From Larix sibirica (lineage: Eukaryota > Streptophyta > Pinopsida > Pinales > Pinaceae), in contig NWUY0300006917.1 in NCBI GenBank assembly GCA_004151065.3, forward strand, positions 40,472-65,901: 25,430 nucleotides of DNA, written 5' to 3'. The notes below the pieces were generated by a model. That model ran no database searches. It saw nothing but the letters and a program-made list of their open reading frames with translations, and was not told the DNA's origin. This document shows positions 20,201 to 25,430 of the stretch, piece by piece. A program made the position numbers and the translations under genes. Each line of letters starts with the position of its first letter. The first letter of the stretch is position 1.

Positions 20201-23200
20201 CATCTTACCTATTTGCATCTCTTCATTTATTTTTGTGATGCATGGTTGTGAGTTCAATCACAATATTAATGTTCTCTGAAAGACTGAAACTAACAGTCTA
20301 CATCATGACTCATTAGTTTTAATGGTGTGATTGGTCCTTGCAACAGTATTTGTAACATTAATTGTTTCACTGCAGTCGCACATTCGCATACTTGAAACTA
20401 CCCCTGAAAATCGGGCAGCACTACTAATGGGTCTTCAGTACTTAATCAGTATTTCTTATGTTGATGATACAGAAGTTTTCAAGGTAGGTTTTCAATGTGT
20501 TAGTGTTTTCTTCTTCAAGACTACATGGTAACAAAGATGGTTATCTTCTGATTATTCTGGTTTTGCTACAGGTTTGCCTGGATTATTGGAATGCCTTGGT
20601 TTCAGAACTTTTTGAAGCACACCATTCTTCTGACAATCCTGCTGCAACTGCCAATGTTATGGGTCTCCAGGTAAAGCATATTTGCTACTTGTCATTATCA
20701 TCTTATAGTCAATGTCCTCTGTTCTTATTTATCTCAAGAAAATTTGTTTTGAAAAGAACATCAAAGTTTGTATGGTTCTTTTCAGTAATGTAGTCAACTT
20801 TCTTTGTTCTATGCCGTCAAGCATCCATAGGACTGTTTTGTTTATTGACCTCTTAATGCTCTTTTTTATTGCTTAACATATACATCATAATAAAGGTGTC
20901 CATGCACTAGTATATGGTTCTTGTTTGTCCCACACATAGCAAATGCTTGGGATGGACTCCCTTAGCATGTCCTCAGCTAAGGGAATTATTTTGTATTTTC
21001 AATTATAGCTGTCATGGATTTATAATTTATTTGGATGGATTAGATTGGGGTTCCTGGTTCCAAATATTGACTTCTGTGTTGAATATCGATAGTTTATAGT
21101 CTCTAATGGTTAAGTACTTGACTAATGCTTATCTGATTATATGCTTTTAAATTTTGTGAAAACATTGAGAGAAGTTTGATTATTTTATTTGTTCTGATAT
21201 TTTAAAAATATTAAAGTGGCTTATCAATTTCTTGCCCATGCAGGTTCCATTACTTTCAGGCATGGTTGATGGGCTAGGTTCTCAACTTACTCAACGCAGG
21301 CAGTTATATGCTGGACCAATGTCAAAACTCAGAATGCTCATGATTTGTCGTATGGCTAAACCAGAAGAGGTTCTGATTGTAGAAGATGAGAATGGCAATA
21401 TTGTTAGAGAGACTATGAAAGATAATGATGTCCTTGTCCAATACAAGGTATGGATACCTTCTAATTTATAAATCATCCCCACATACATGAATGATTCCTG
21501 TGTTCTGAACCTTTTGAAGTAACCAAGCATATTGTCTTTCTATTTGATTCCCTTTCCCAGGTTCAAGGGGTATCAAGTGATCAAAAACATATCTTCATCT
21601 GTTTTCCTACTCTTTTAACTTGGGAATGCTGTTCAAATTCCAAACAGGAAAACAGTGCCATAAATCATGAGGTCCATGACACCATGTACCCAGCTGACAA
21701 GAACTTCGTAATGATGTCTTTGTAGTGACTAATACATGGCTTAACTCATGTTTCGTGACCCACAAAGTTATAAAATGATATGTCATAACACATCCTGATC
21801 ACATGTGCATTCACTAGATGACCGCAAATAGGTCATTGTGACTGCTAAGTACAACAGTGTGGAGTACAAAATGGGTGTGCAAAGACCACTCCCATTTTGT
21901 ACTCCAGATCTATTCTATTCCAAATAAGACCTTCAGGCTAAGATCAAGGAGCTAGTTTGTTTTAGCTGTATTACCTATTCCTGTGTTAACTTTATACTGA
22001 TTTCATTCCTTGTTGGATTCTATTTATGCAGGTAATGAGGGAGACATTAATTTACTTATCACACCTTGATCATGAAGACACAGAACAACAGGTATGATTG
22101 TATAATCTAACAACATATTTAGCATGCATTTTCTTGTTTTATCTTGTATGTTTTGTATGTCTATTTTTGCTCTAGTGTTGAAAAATGAACATTTTATTTA
22201 AAAAACGGTTCACAGAAGGGAAATTGTTTCCAGATGTTACTCATGGTGGACAATGTAATGGGATGAAATGAAACCTTATTGTTATTGGAAGATCGAAACA
22301 GGATCTATGGTACATCATTAAAAACAAAGAACATAAGAGCTCAGACTTTTCCAGGCAGCCCATAAAGATTATATAATGCCTTGATAATTTAAACTGATAT
22401 GGATAACTGGAAGGGAAAACCCAGTCCTTTAAATGTTTCTCAGTATATTTATCCAAAGGCACCAGGGCTGTTTACAATGATCACCAAATCCAAATGTGCA
22501 ATCTACTGGATGAACCCTCAACAGATGTATCATTGAAGAGGATGAACATAACCCTGTCAATCATTAGAGCACGAAACCTTTGCCACAAGGTGTCCATCCT
22601 CTAAAAGTTTCTGTAGCTGGCAGCTGCAAATAAAAGCCTGATTGGTTAACTTCTTTTAGTTAAAGATGATAAGCCTGATGATCCCATGAAAGCTATATTT
22701 ATCATTTTATCACTTCTCGATCTTAATTAGACAACATTGATAATGTCCCTTATTGTAAGCTACATCTTATATTTTAGTGATGTTCAACATAATCTGGTGC
22801 ATGCCACTGCAATCCTGGTCTTGTGTTTCAACTTGGTTCAGAGTCGGCATATAGATGATATTAGTGAGCAGGTATTCTGCATTTTTAACTTTAGCTTTTC
22901 TAGGTTAAGCTAAAATCTGAAAAAGTGGCCTTTCCATTCTAGTACGGTAGTACCATCTTCATTACTTGGTCTTCTTGTTGCTTTACTAATCCATAAAAGC
23001 AACGTGGATATGCTCTTGGTCAATAATCCATCAGTTTAGCTGGAACACTCATGAATATGTTTCTGCTGCTTGACCAAGCACAACATATTTTCCCTGTAGC
23101 AGCAGAAAATTATTTCTGGTTTAAAAAAGTTCCACCCAGTTAAAACAAAACAATTGTTAGCATGATGATTGTATAGCATATGAGGGTGCAAATAGGAAAA

Positions 23201-24855
23201 ATATATTGAGATATAAGTTCTGAGATACATAGAATCTGAATGAACAGGCATAAACGTTGGGGCTTTAAATGGCCTCTAGTGTCCAAAAGTCACCTATAAT
23301 GAAATAAGTACATCTAAACTCTCTGGCTCATTAGACAAAATTGTCTGAGTTCAAGTGTCTGAAGTTTGCTTTCACTTGGTGAATGGATTAGAAAACTTCT
23401 GCGATTTGATGTTTTACATCTGTTGACACCCTTGGGCATCAAATGTGTTTCAATCAGTTGGTGCTATTGAGCATCCTCTTCCTCTTCTATGCTTCATTCT
23501 TAGAATCGGACAGAGCTCAAGGGTTGCAGGGGAAAGAGGTCCCTAACTGGCTGGTTGGACTGGTTCCGATCTGAACTAGGTGGTTTGGGCAGACACTGGA
23601 CCTAAACTGCTTTGTACTGGTTTGGAGGGGAAGGACTGGTCAGACTCGGCCAGTTTGTTGCAAAGCAGCTGGTTCTGATAACACTTGTAAAGACTTGGTC
23701 AAAATTGTGAAATCAATGTGAGAAGGACCAAAAATGAAAGCAAAATGAAGAGAAATGTCTTCTCTGTGGCAAACAAGTGATTTGATTCATCAATTCATGT
23801 GTTTTTTTTTATCTGTCCCAGATATGACCTATTCTGATTTAAGCAATTTAATGCATCAACATGTGTTTTTTATCTGTCCCAGACATGACCTACCCTGACT
23901 TAAGCATTTGATGCCTCAAATTCAGCACAGCGAGCTGAATTTGCCAGCTAGATAGAGCTAGATAGTTCTTATGTACTTGGTTTTGAATGCTGTATACAGC
24001 ATGTTACTTGAGGTTGGTTTTTGATAGTACATTTTGATTATTGGTTGATGCAGATGTTGAAAAAACTTAGTAAACAACTTAATGGGGAAGATTGGACGTG
24101 GAACAACTTGAACACGCTCTGCTGGGCTATTGGTTCTATTTCAGGTTCTATGATGGAGGACCAGGTACATTATGTTTGCCACAACTGTTGTCTTCTACAG
24201 TTGTTTGTTCTGTTTTCTTTCTATGTGATTTTATAATGTCTGTTTCACAGTCAAAACAATCTCCAAGCATTAAAGATTCATGCAAGCACATCGATTCTGT
24301 TATTTAATTGAACTGTTAAAAGTTATAAATAAGAATTAGGACAGTTAAACAAATGATTTATTATTTATTAATGACAACTACAAACAAGTGGTGTTAAACC
24401 TTGTAGTGCCATCTTTTACTCTTCATATATAATCATGAGCATTAAAATTATTGAATTACTTTGGTGAGTCTTTATGGTTTAAAACTTTAACCATTAATGA
24501 GTTCAGGTTTTTTTGATATTCTACTGTTTGCATTTGGATTTTGTGTTGGCAGGAGAATCGGTTTTTAGTAACAGTAATTCGTGACTTGCTCAACCTATGT
24601 GAAGTCACTAAGGGAAAGGACAATAAAGCTGTAATTGCAAGTAACATCATGTATGTATGGTGTTATTATGTCAATGTTTGATCATGTTTACCTGTTGAAG
24701 CAGTAAGTATACTTTTTAAACTAACACTTTCTGGTTAACTGAATAGGTATGTAGTGGGACAATACCCAAGATTTCTGAGAGCACATTGGAAGTTTTTGAA
24801 AACTGTTGTCAACAAACTTTTTGAATTCATGCATGAGACTCACCCTGGAGTGCAG
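5168..24855 (+). CDS. XPO1: exportin-1 (XPO1/CRM1), 5' half, 18 exons
   Basis: Exportin-1 binds leucine-rich nuclear export signals together with RanGTP and moves cargo through the nuclear pore. Exons: 5168-5263, 15762-15878, 17252-17344, 17477-17548, 18479-18586, 18699-18781, 19092-19230, 19403-19471, 19615-19692, 19861-19923, 20125-20169, 20376-20483, 20572-20670, 21244-21447, 22032-22091, 24054-24164, 24553-24650, 24747-24855. They sum to 1752 nt (584 codons) without a stop, and all phases agree. Visible parts are the importin-beta N-terminal domain (about residues 33-100), the exportin-1-like HEAT region (about 105-260), the HEAT 9 loop (about 430-452) and the start of the NES groove, with Cys531 (equivalent to human Cys528, the leptomycin B target) and Lys571 (human Lys568). 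The C-terminal half lies beyond the window. Introns 4 and 8 have GC donors. Which of two exon 1 copies is used is argued under exon 1. The family assignment is very secure; individual junctions rest on GT/GC-AG signals and homology. Confidence 0.95.
5264..5504 (+). other. start of intron 1, shared with the second exon 1 copy
   Basis: About 240 bp of intron after exon 1 copy A align with 10479-10719 after copy B, so the duplication happened at DNA level and not through an mRNA. A second telo-box-like core (aaaccctaa, 5483-5491) is kept in both copies. The similarity stops at the N bases at 5505-5506. Confidence 0.8.
5510..6868 (-). mobile_element. degenerate LINE (non-LTR retrotransposon) reverse transcriptase fragment
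   Basis: Read on the - strand from 6868 downward and allowing frameshifts and stops, the reverse transcriptase of a plant LINE family can be followed. In order: [58 protein letters not shown] then [28 protein letters not shown], and near 5710-5894 [12 protein letters not shown] and [15 protein letters not shown]. The YADD catalytic region is not legible and there are many stops, so it is dead. The endonuclease domain and tail are not seen. It lies antisense inside XPO1 intron 1, directly after the N bases. Confidence 0.8.
8313..8382. repeat. two-copy tandem repeat, unit 35 bp
   Basis: The block acgaaaagac plus accaactact recurs with a period of 35 bp (8313 and 8348). The copies differ at a few bases. 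Confidence 0.6.
9662..9752. repeat. two-copy tandem repeat, unit about 44 bp
   Basis: The block taactcaaaatga starts at 9665 and 9709, and each copy ends with a version of tttacatgata. The copies are imperfect. Confidence 0.6.
9913..9918. promoter_or_regulatory. G-box upstream of exon 1 copy B
   Basis: A CACGTG core in gccacgtgtt lies about 130 bp before the duplicated leader at 10046. It could belong to a promoter of copy B if that copy is transcribed; this is a motif match only. Confidence 0.3.
10046..10382 (+). repeat. second copy of the XPO1 leader (copy B)
   Basis: Homologous to 4837-5167 with scattered substitutions and small indels. The telo-box and both upstream ORFs are kept. Several CpGs of copy A are replaced by TpG or CpA here. 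The sequences before 4837 and before 10046 are unrelated, so the duplicated unit begins close to the presumed transcription start. Confidence 0.85.
10383..10478 (+). pseudogene. XPO1 exon 1, copy B (duplicate, probably inactive or alternative first exon)
   Basis: The 96 bases align with exon 1 copy A without gaps and with 5 differences. Four change residues: A2D, K4N, T27M and G28R. The fifth is a silent Gln codon change. The donor is GAG|gcgagt instead of GAG|gtgagc. The frame is open and phase 0 is kept, so splicing to exon 2 would still give an in-frame product, the more so as two other introns of this gene use GC donors. Loss of the conserved TGSKEE and AEKL residues argues for relaxed selection. 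I favour a decaying copy; an alternative first exon with its own upstream region is the other possibility. Confidence 0.75.
10479..10719 (+). repeat. second copy of the start of XPO1 intron 1
   Basis: Homologous to 5264-5504. By hand count the A version has about 10 CpGs and this one about 4 to 5, most differences being C-to-T or G-to-A, as expected if copy B has been methylated in the germ line. After 10719 the sequence continues as intron (tttgaatatttgattgcg) with no counterpart next to copy A. Confidence 0.8.
10720..12536. other. interior of XPO1 intron 1 (second part)
   Basis: No gene supported. On the - strand at about 11205-11215 the words tggtatcagatg resemble the initiator-tRNA primer-binding site of copia-type LTR elements, but no LTR pair or polyprotein was found. 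A tandem duplication lies at 11769-11921. Confidence 0.45.
11769..11921. repeat. two-copy tandem repeat, unit 80 bp
   Basis: cacaatctataac (11771) recurs as cacaagctataac (11851). Both are followed by atatgtca, caaccaagaaatt and ctcaca..attctaaa. The copies differ by substitutions and small indels. Confidence 0.75.
12537..12804. mobile_element. 268-bp element with terminal inverted repeats, ggtt/cagacc-rich
   Basis: The left end gcaatgttattgaaacca and the reverse complement of the right end (gcaatgttatgagaacca) match at 15 of 18 positions. The interior is rich in ggtctggttcag and attggttga words and carries no coding capacity. This fits a small nonautonomous DNA element. No clear target-site duplication is visible. 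A related sequence in opposite orientation lies at 23535-23687. Confidence 0.55.
13860..13967. repeat. two-copy tandem repeat, unit 54 bp
   Basis: acagtaattttg..caccatttaatc..ctatg.caagttggtgg occurs at 13860 and again at 13914, with about six differences. Confidence 0.8.
14633..14856. repeat. near-perfect two-copy tandem repeat, unit 112 bp
   Basis: 14633-14744 and 14745-14856 are almost identical; I see about one internal difference (cactaaaccc against cactgaaccc) plus a change at the very end. Such identity in otherwise decayed intron DNA means a recent duplication. Confidence 0.9.
15762..15878 (+). CDS. XPO1: XPO1 exon 2 (residues 33-71)
   Basis: Reads [20 protein letters not shown] and then [19 protein letters not shown], the first half of the importin-beta N-terminal domain that contacts RanGTP. 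Acceptor ggcag, donor CAG|gtacta, phase 0 on both sides, 117 nt. Confidence 0.95.
15879..17251 (+). other. XPO1 intron 2 with a duplicated 3' end
   Basis: 1373 bp. Mostly AT-rich, with a short inverted repeat (caatgtcacc, 16470-16479, and ggtgacattg, 16497-16506). Its last third is a diverged tandem duplication (see 16947-17265) that includes a copy of the exon 3 splice acceptor. The frame at 16695-16892 is noncoding in character. Confidence 0.7.
16947..17265 (+). repeat. tandem duplication of the exon 3 acceptor region, period about 190 bp
   Basis: Copy 1 (about 16947-17077) and copy 2 (about 17141-17265) share cttgt.tatg, agggagaatacaaa, agtaaaact, tagcttaagtt.atcttgtt and the acceptor with its coding start, tgact..taggtgattgaaggtgt. 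Copy 2 contains the real acceptor at 17251. In copy 1 the frame reads VIEGVSC and then stops, so it is a pseudo-exon start. Confidence 0.85.
17252..17344 (+). CDS. XPO1: XPO1 exon 3 (residues 72-102)
   Basis: Reads [20 protein letters not shown] and then [11 protein letters not shown], the second half of the importin-beta N-terminal domain. Arabidopsis has [20 protein letters not shown] here. Acceptor gactag, donor CAG|gtctat, 93 nt, phase 0. Confidence 0.95.
17477..17548 (+). CDS. XPO1: XPO1 exon 4 (residues 103-126), GC donor
   Basis: Reads [20 protein letters not shown] and then ILVQ, as in the family. The donor is CAG|gcaagt, the textbook GC-AG splice site. No GT nearby restores the frame. 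Phase 0, 72 nt. Confidence 0.93.
17790..17873. repeat. inverted repeat, 31-bp arms, MITE-like
   Basis: 17790-17820 pairs with 17843-17873 at 30 of 31 positions around a 22-base spacer. The arms begin agatggtttggataattcaa. It resembles the hairpin core of a small MITE, but no convincing target-site duplication was found. Confidence 0.8.
17896..17988. repeat. tandem array, 33-bp unit, about 2.8 copies
   Basis: The unit begins aattcaataattttaattg and continues ttcttttggttaat. Copies start at 17896, 17929 and 17962, the last one being partial. The copies look identical. The first follows cggat, a word also seen in the adjacent hairpin arms (ggataattcaat), so the array may have grown from the edge of that element. 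Confidence 0.85.
18022..18450. repeat. two-copy tandem repeat, units 209 and 220 bp
   Basis: Copy 1 (18022-18230) and copy 2 (18231-18450) share ttgcttaaatatgtaccttt at the start and ttgtttatctagata at the end. Copy 2 has a small insertion (ttttctaaact) and a few substitutions. Each copy has acceptor-like sites (tatctttcag and cattttccag). Confidence 0.9.
18479..18586 (+). CDS. XPO1: XPO1 exon 5 (residues 127-162)
   Basis: Reads [20 protein letters not shown] and then [16 protein letters not shown]; Arabidopsis has IVKHDWPAKWTSFIPDLVAA. This begins the exportin-1-like HEAT region. Acceptor ttttgtag, donor AAG|gtgagg, 108 nt, phase 0. Confidence 0.95.
18699..18781 (+). CDS. XPO1: XPO1 exon 6 (residues 163-190, last codon split)
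   Basis: Reads [20 protein letters not shown] and then ELKQSLN, identical to the Arabidopsis block. Acceptor attcccag, donor AG|gtataa. The Ser190 codon is split AG/T, so the intron is phase 2. Confidence 0.95.
18782..19091 (+). other. XPO1 intron 6
   Basis: 310 bp, ordinary GT-AG intron with acceptor ttttgcag; nothing else seen. Confidence 0.85.
19092..19230 (+). CDS. XPO1: XPO1 exon 7 (residues 190-236)
   Basis: Completes Ser190 and reads [20 protein letters not shown], then [20 protein letters not shown] and IFESPL. The [11 protein letters not shown] block is a signature of the family. Donor CTG|gttcgc, 139 nt, ends in phase 0. Confidence 0.95.
19403..19471 (+). CDS. XPO1: XPO1 exon 8 (residues 237-259), GC donor
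   Basis: Reads [20 protein letters not shown] and then LTE; Arabidopsis has LETLLKFFPVPAYRNLTIQC. Acceptor ctgacag. The exon must end at GAG|gcaatc to join VAALNFGDF in frame, and there is no GT nearby, so this is a second GC donor, weaker in consensus than that of intron 4. Confidence 0.9.
19615..19692 (+). CDS. XPO1: XPO1 exon 9 (residues 260-285)
   Basis: Reads [20 protein letters not shown] and then FTAQLQ. Acceptor ggctcag, donor CAG|gtaatc, 78 nt, phase 0. Confidence 0.95.
19861..19923 (+). CDS. XPO1: XPO1 exon 10 (residues 286-306)
   Basis: Reads [20 protein letters not shown] and then Q, a moderately variable segment in the family (Arabidopsis ILPPSTKIPEAYSSG). Acceptor gggggttag, donor CAG|gtattt, 63 nt. 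Confidence 0.93.
20125..20169 (+). CDS. XPO1: XPO1 exon 11 (residues 307-321)
   Basis: A 45-nt exon reading [15 protein letters not shown], almost invariant in plants. Acceptor tttatag, donor AAG|gtaagg. Confidence 0.94.
20376..20483 (+). CDS. XPO1: XPO1 exon 12 (residues 322-357)
   Basis: Reads [20 protein letters not shown], then [16 protein letters not shown]. Acceptor actgcag, donor AAG|gtaggt, 108 nt, phase 0. Confidence 0.95.
20572..20670 (+). CDS. XPO1: XPO1 exon 13 (residues 358-390)
   Basis: Reads [20 protein letters not shown], then [13 protein letters not shown]. Acceptor gctacag, donor CAG|gtaaag, 99 nt. Confidence 0.95.
20671..21243 (+). other. XPO1 intron 13
   Basis: 573 bp, AT-rich GT-AG intron ending cccatgcag. 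No repeat or embedded gene recognised. Confidence 0.8.
21244..21447 (+). CDS. XPO1: XPO1 exon 14 (residues 391-458), HEAT 9 loop
   Basis: The longest exon here (204 nt). Reads [20 protein letters not shown], then [20 protein letters not shown], then [20 protein letters not shown] and NDVLVQYK. Residues about 430-452 correspond to the acidic HEAT 9 loop that, in animal and yeast CRM1, contacts Ran and helps to open and close the NES groove. Donor AAG|gtatgg. Confidence 0.96.
21448..22031 (+). other. XPO1 intron 14 with a perfect hairpin
   Basis: 584 bp. Contains the inverted repeat at 21861-21905 and otherwise unremarkable sequence. Acceptor ttatgcag. Confidence 0.75.
21861..21905. repeat. 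perfect 15-bp inverted repeat with 15-base loop
   Basis: ggagtacaaaatggg (21861-21875) is exactly complementary to cccattttgtactcc (21891-21905). In RNA this would be a stable stem inside the intron. It may be the remnant end of a MITE. Confidence 0.85.
22032..22091 (+). CDS. XPO1: XPO1 exon 15 (residues 459-478)
   Basis: Reads [20 protein letters not shown]; Arabidopsis has [20 protein letters not shown]. Acceptor ttatgcag, donor CAG|gtatga, 60 nt, phase 0. Confidence 0.95.
22842..22871 (+). other. candidate cassette microexon in XPO1 intron 15
   Basis: A pyrimidine-rich run ends in ggttcag, followed by 30 open bases in phase 0 ([10 protein letters not shown]) and a donor CAG|gtattc. Inclusion would add ten residues between DTEQQ and MLKKL, where the Arabidopsis protein has none. 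It may be chance in a 2-kb intron. Confidence 0.2.
23535..23687 (-). mobile_element. relative of the 12537-12804 element, opposite orientation
   Basis: On the - strand it begins caagtgttatcagaaccag, like the left end of the element at 12537, and continues with cagtcc/gaacc-rich sequence. The other end is unclear, so it may be truncated. Confidence 0.45.
23788..23913. repeat. two-copy tandem repeat, unit about 61 bp
   Basis: catgtgttttt..atctgtcccaga.atgacct and ctga.ttaagca occur twice, with the shared tgacc words near 23825 and 23886. The poly-T run differs in length between the copies. Confidence 0.75.
24054..24164 (+). CDS. XPO1: XPO1 exon 16 (residues 479-515)
   Basis: Reads [20 protein letters not shown], then [17 protein letters not shown], one of the most conserved CRM1 segments. 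Acceptor gatgcag, donor CAG|gtacat, 111 nt. Confidence 0.96.
24165..24552 (+). other. XPO1 intron 16
   Basis: 388 bp AT-rich GT-AG intron, acceptor gttggcag. Nothing else recognised. Confidence 0.8.
24553..24650 (+). CDS. XPO1: XPO1 exon 17 (residues 516-548, last codon split), leptomycin-site cysteine
   Basis: Reads [20 protein letters not shown], then [12 protein letters not shown]. Cys531 (codon TGT, 24598-24600) aligns with human Cys528 in the NES groove, the residue alkylated by leptomycin B. The exon ends AT|gtatgt, so Met548 is split (phase 2). Confidence 0.95.
24747..24855 (+). CDS. XPO1: XPO1 exon 18 (residues 548-584), last exon in the window
   Basis: Completes Met548 and reads [20 protein letters not shown], then [16 protein letters not shown], identical in this block to Arabidopsis. 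Lys571 aligns with human Lys568 of the NES groove. Acceptor gaatag, donor CAG|gtgaac. The following exon, expected to start DMACDTF, is not in the remaining bases. Confidence 0.95.
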
Positions 24856-25430
24856 GTGAACTCTCCTAACTTACTAGCAAAATTCATTCTGGCAGGGGTC
24901 ATTTTCATTTGGTGTTATTGCGTCTTTTTTATTATGGAAAATTTAGTAATATATGGTTCTAACTTTTGAATGATTATGGCTACTTCATCCAAAGATACTA
25001 TTTGTATTGAAAAAAACACTTGTTGTTGTGAAATTTACTGAATGAAAGTTATAAAACCAAAGACTAGAGACATGAATTGTGGCCAATTATTGCCGAACAA
25101 CAGTTCAGAACTACCTGAAGAGTGTTTTGTGAAAATTTAGAGGGATCTGGGTGTCACATTCTTGTGTCCGCACCAAGAGGGTGTTAGTTTTGTTTTCCAG
25201 TGGGTGACTACACTTTGCAACCTTGTCTTTTTCTTATTGCTATTAATACTTGTACACATTGAGGAGTAGTAAGCGAACCAATTACCATTAACTACTATAT
25301 AGGTAAGCACAGTGTTGCAAGAGAACAAAGTGAGGTAGGGATTAGGAGCAGTCCTTCCCCAAAAACCCTGTGAGTGTTCCCATTGCATATACATTAATCT
25401 ATGTTAATGCATCTAGGTTCTATATTCAAA
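24856..25430 (+). other. start of XPO1 intron 18, cut by the window end
   Basis: 575 bp of AT-rich intron with no recognisable exon. I looked for the next conserved CRM1 block and did not find it. The - strand frame at 25137-25394 has no protein-like features. Confidence 0.75.

Larger units (their letters stand above)
22092..24053 (+). other. XPO1 intron 15 (about 2 kb) with repeats and a possible microexon
   Basis: 1962 bp. Holds a candidate in-frame 30-nt exon (22842-22871), a relative of the 12537 element in reverse (about 23535-23687), a two-copy 61-bp tandem repeat (23788-23913), and a short inverted repeat (caaattcagc, 23917-23926, and gctgaatttg, 23934-23943). No other gene seen. Confidence 0.7.

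Noticed and set aside
22241-23251. - strand frames of about 70 codons in intron 15
   Set aside because: No conserved features; they are AT-rich intron sequence on the strand opposite XPO1.
23313-23375. Possible second tRNA-like SINE (tggctcattagac ... gttcaagtgtc)
   Set aside because: The A-box to B-box distance is too short and the B box is poor.
25137-25394. 85-codon - strand frame at the window end
   Set aside because: Lies in intron 18, without homology or codon character.

Overview
The window is nuclear DNA of a land plant. It holds the 5' half of one split gene on the + strand, XPO1/CRM1 (exportin-1), the RanGTP-dependent receptor that carries leucine-rich-NES cargo out of the nucleus. 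I assembled it by hand from 18 exons between 5168 and 24855. Together they encode residues 1-584 of a protein that is about 1075 residues long in plants. All 18 exons join in phase without a stop, and the product can be read along the Arabidopsis XPO1 family almost end to end. The last visible exon stops just before the conserved DMACDTF block, so the 3' half of the gene lies beyond 25430. Many introns, several of kilobase size and full of decayed repeats, low GC, and a protein somewhat diverged from flowering-plant XPO1 suggest a large-genome plant, perhaps a gymnosperm or other non-core lineage. The species assignment is a guess.

Layout. 1-471: open reading frame of unknown nature, perhaps the 3' end of another gene. 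472-4400: gene-free, with a tRNA-like SINE head (about 1400-1475), twin G-boxes (1651-1679), a two-copy 129-bp tandem repeat (2016-2268) and a strange 0.85-kb mosaic of a GAAGGTGTGCATTTGT-like motif in both orientations (3090-3930). 4400-5263: promoter, 5' UTR and exon 1 of XPO1. 5264-15761: a 10.5-kb first intron holding a degenerate LINE reverse transcriptase on the - strand (about 5510-6868), a second copy of the 5' UTR/exon 1/intron start (10046-10719), a TIR-bounded element (12537-12804) and several short tandem duplications. 15762-24855: exons 2-18.

Main points of interest. (1) The promoter-proximal part of XPO1, including exon 1, is present twice about 5.2 kb apart; copy A is conserved, while copy B has four amino-acid changes in 32 codons and a GC splice donor. 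The homology of copy A ends exactly at a two-base N, so an assembly join must be excluded. (2) Two of the introns between clear exons (introns 4 and 8) start with GC instead of GT. (3) The acceptor and first five codons of exon 3 are duplicated about 190 bp upstream as a pseudo-exon. (4) The window carries at least ten two- or three-copy tandem duplications with 33-220-bp units. (5) The 3.1-3.9 kb inverted-motif mosaic matches no repeat class I recognise. I see no CRISPR, prokaryotic or viral system here.
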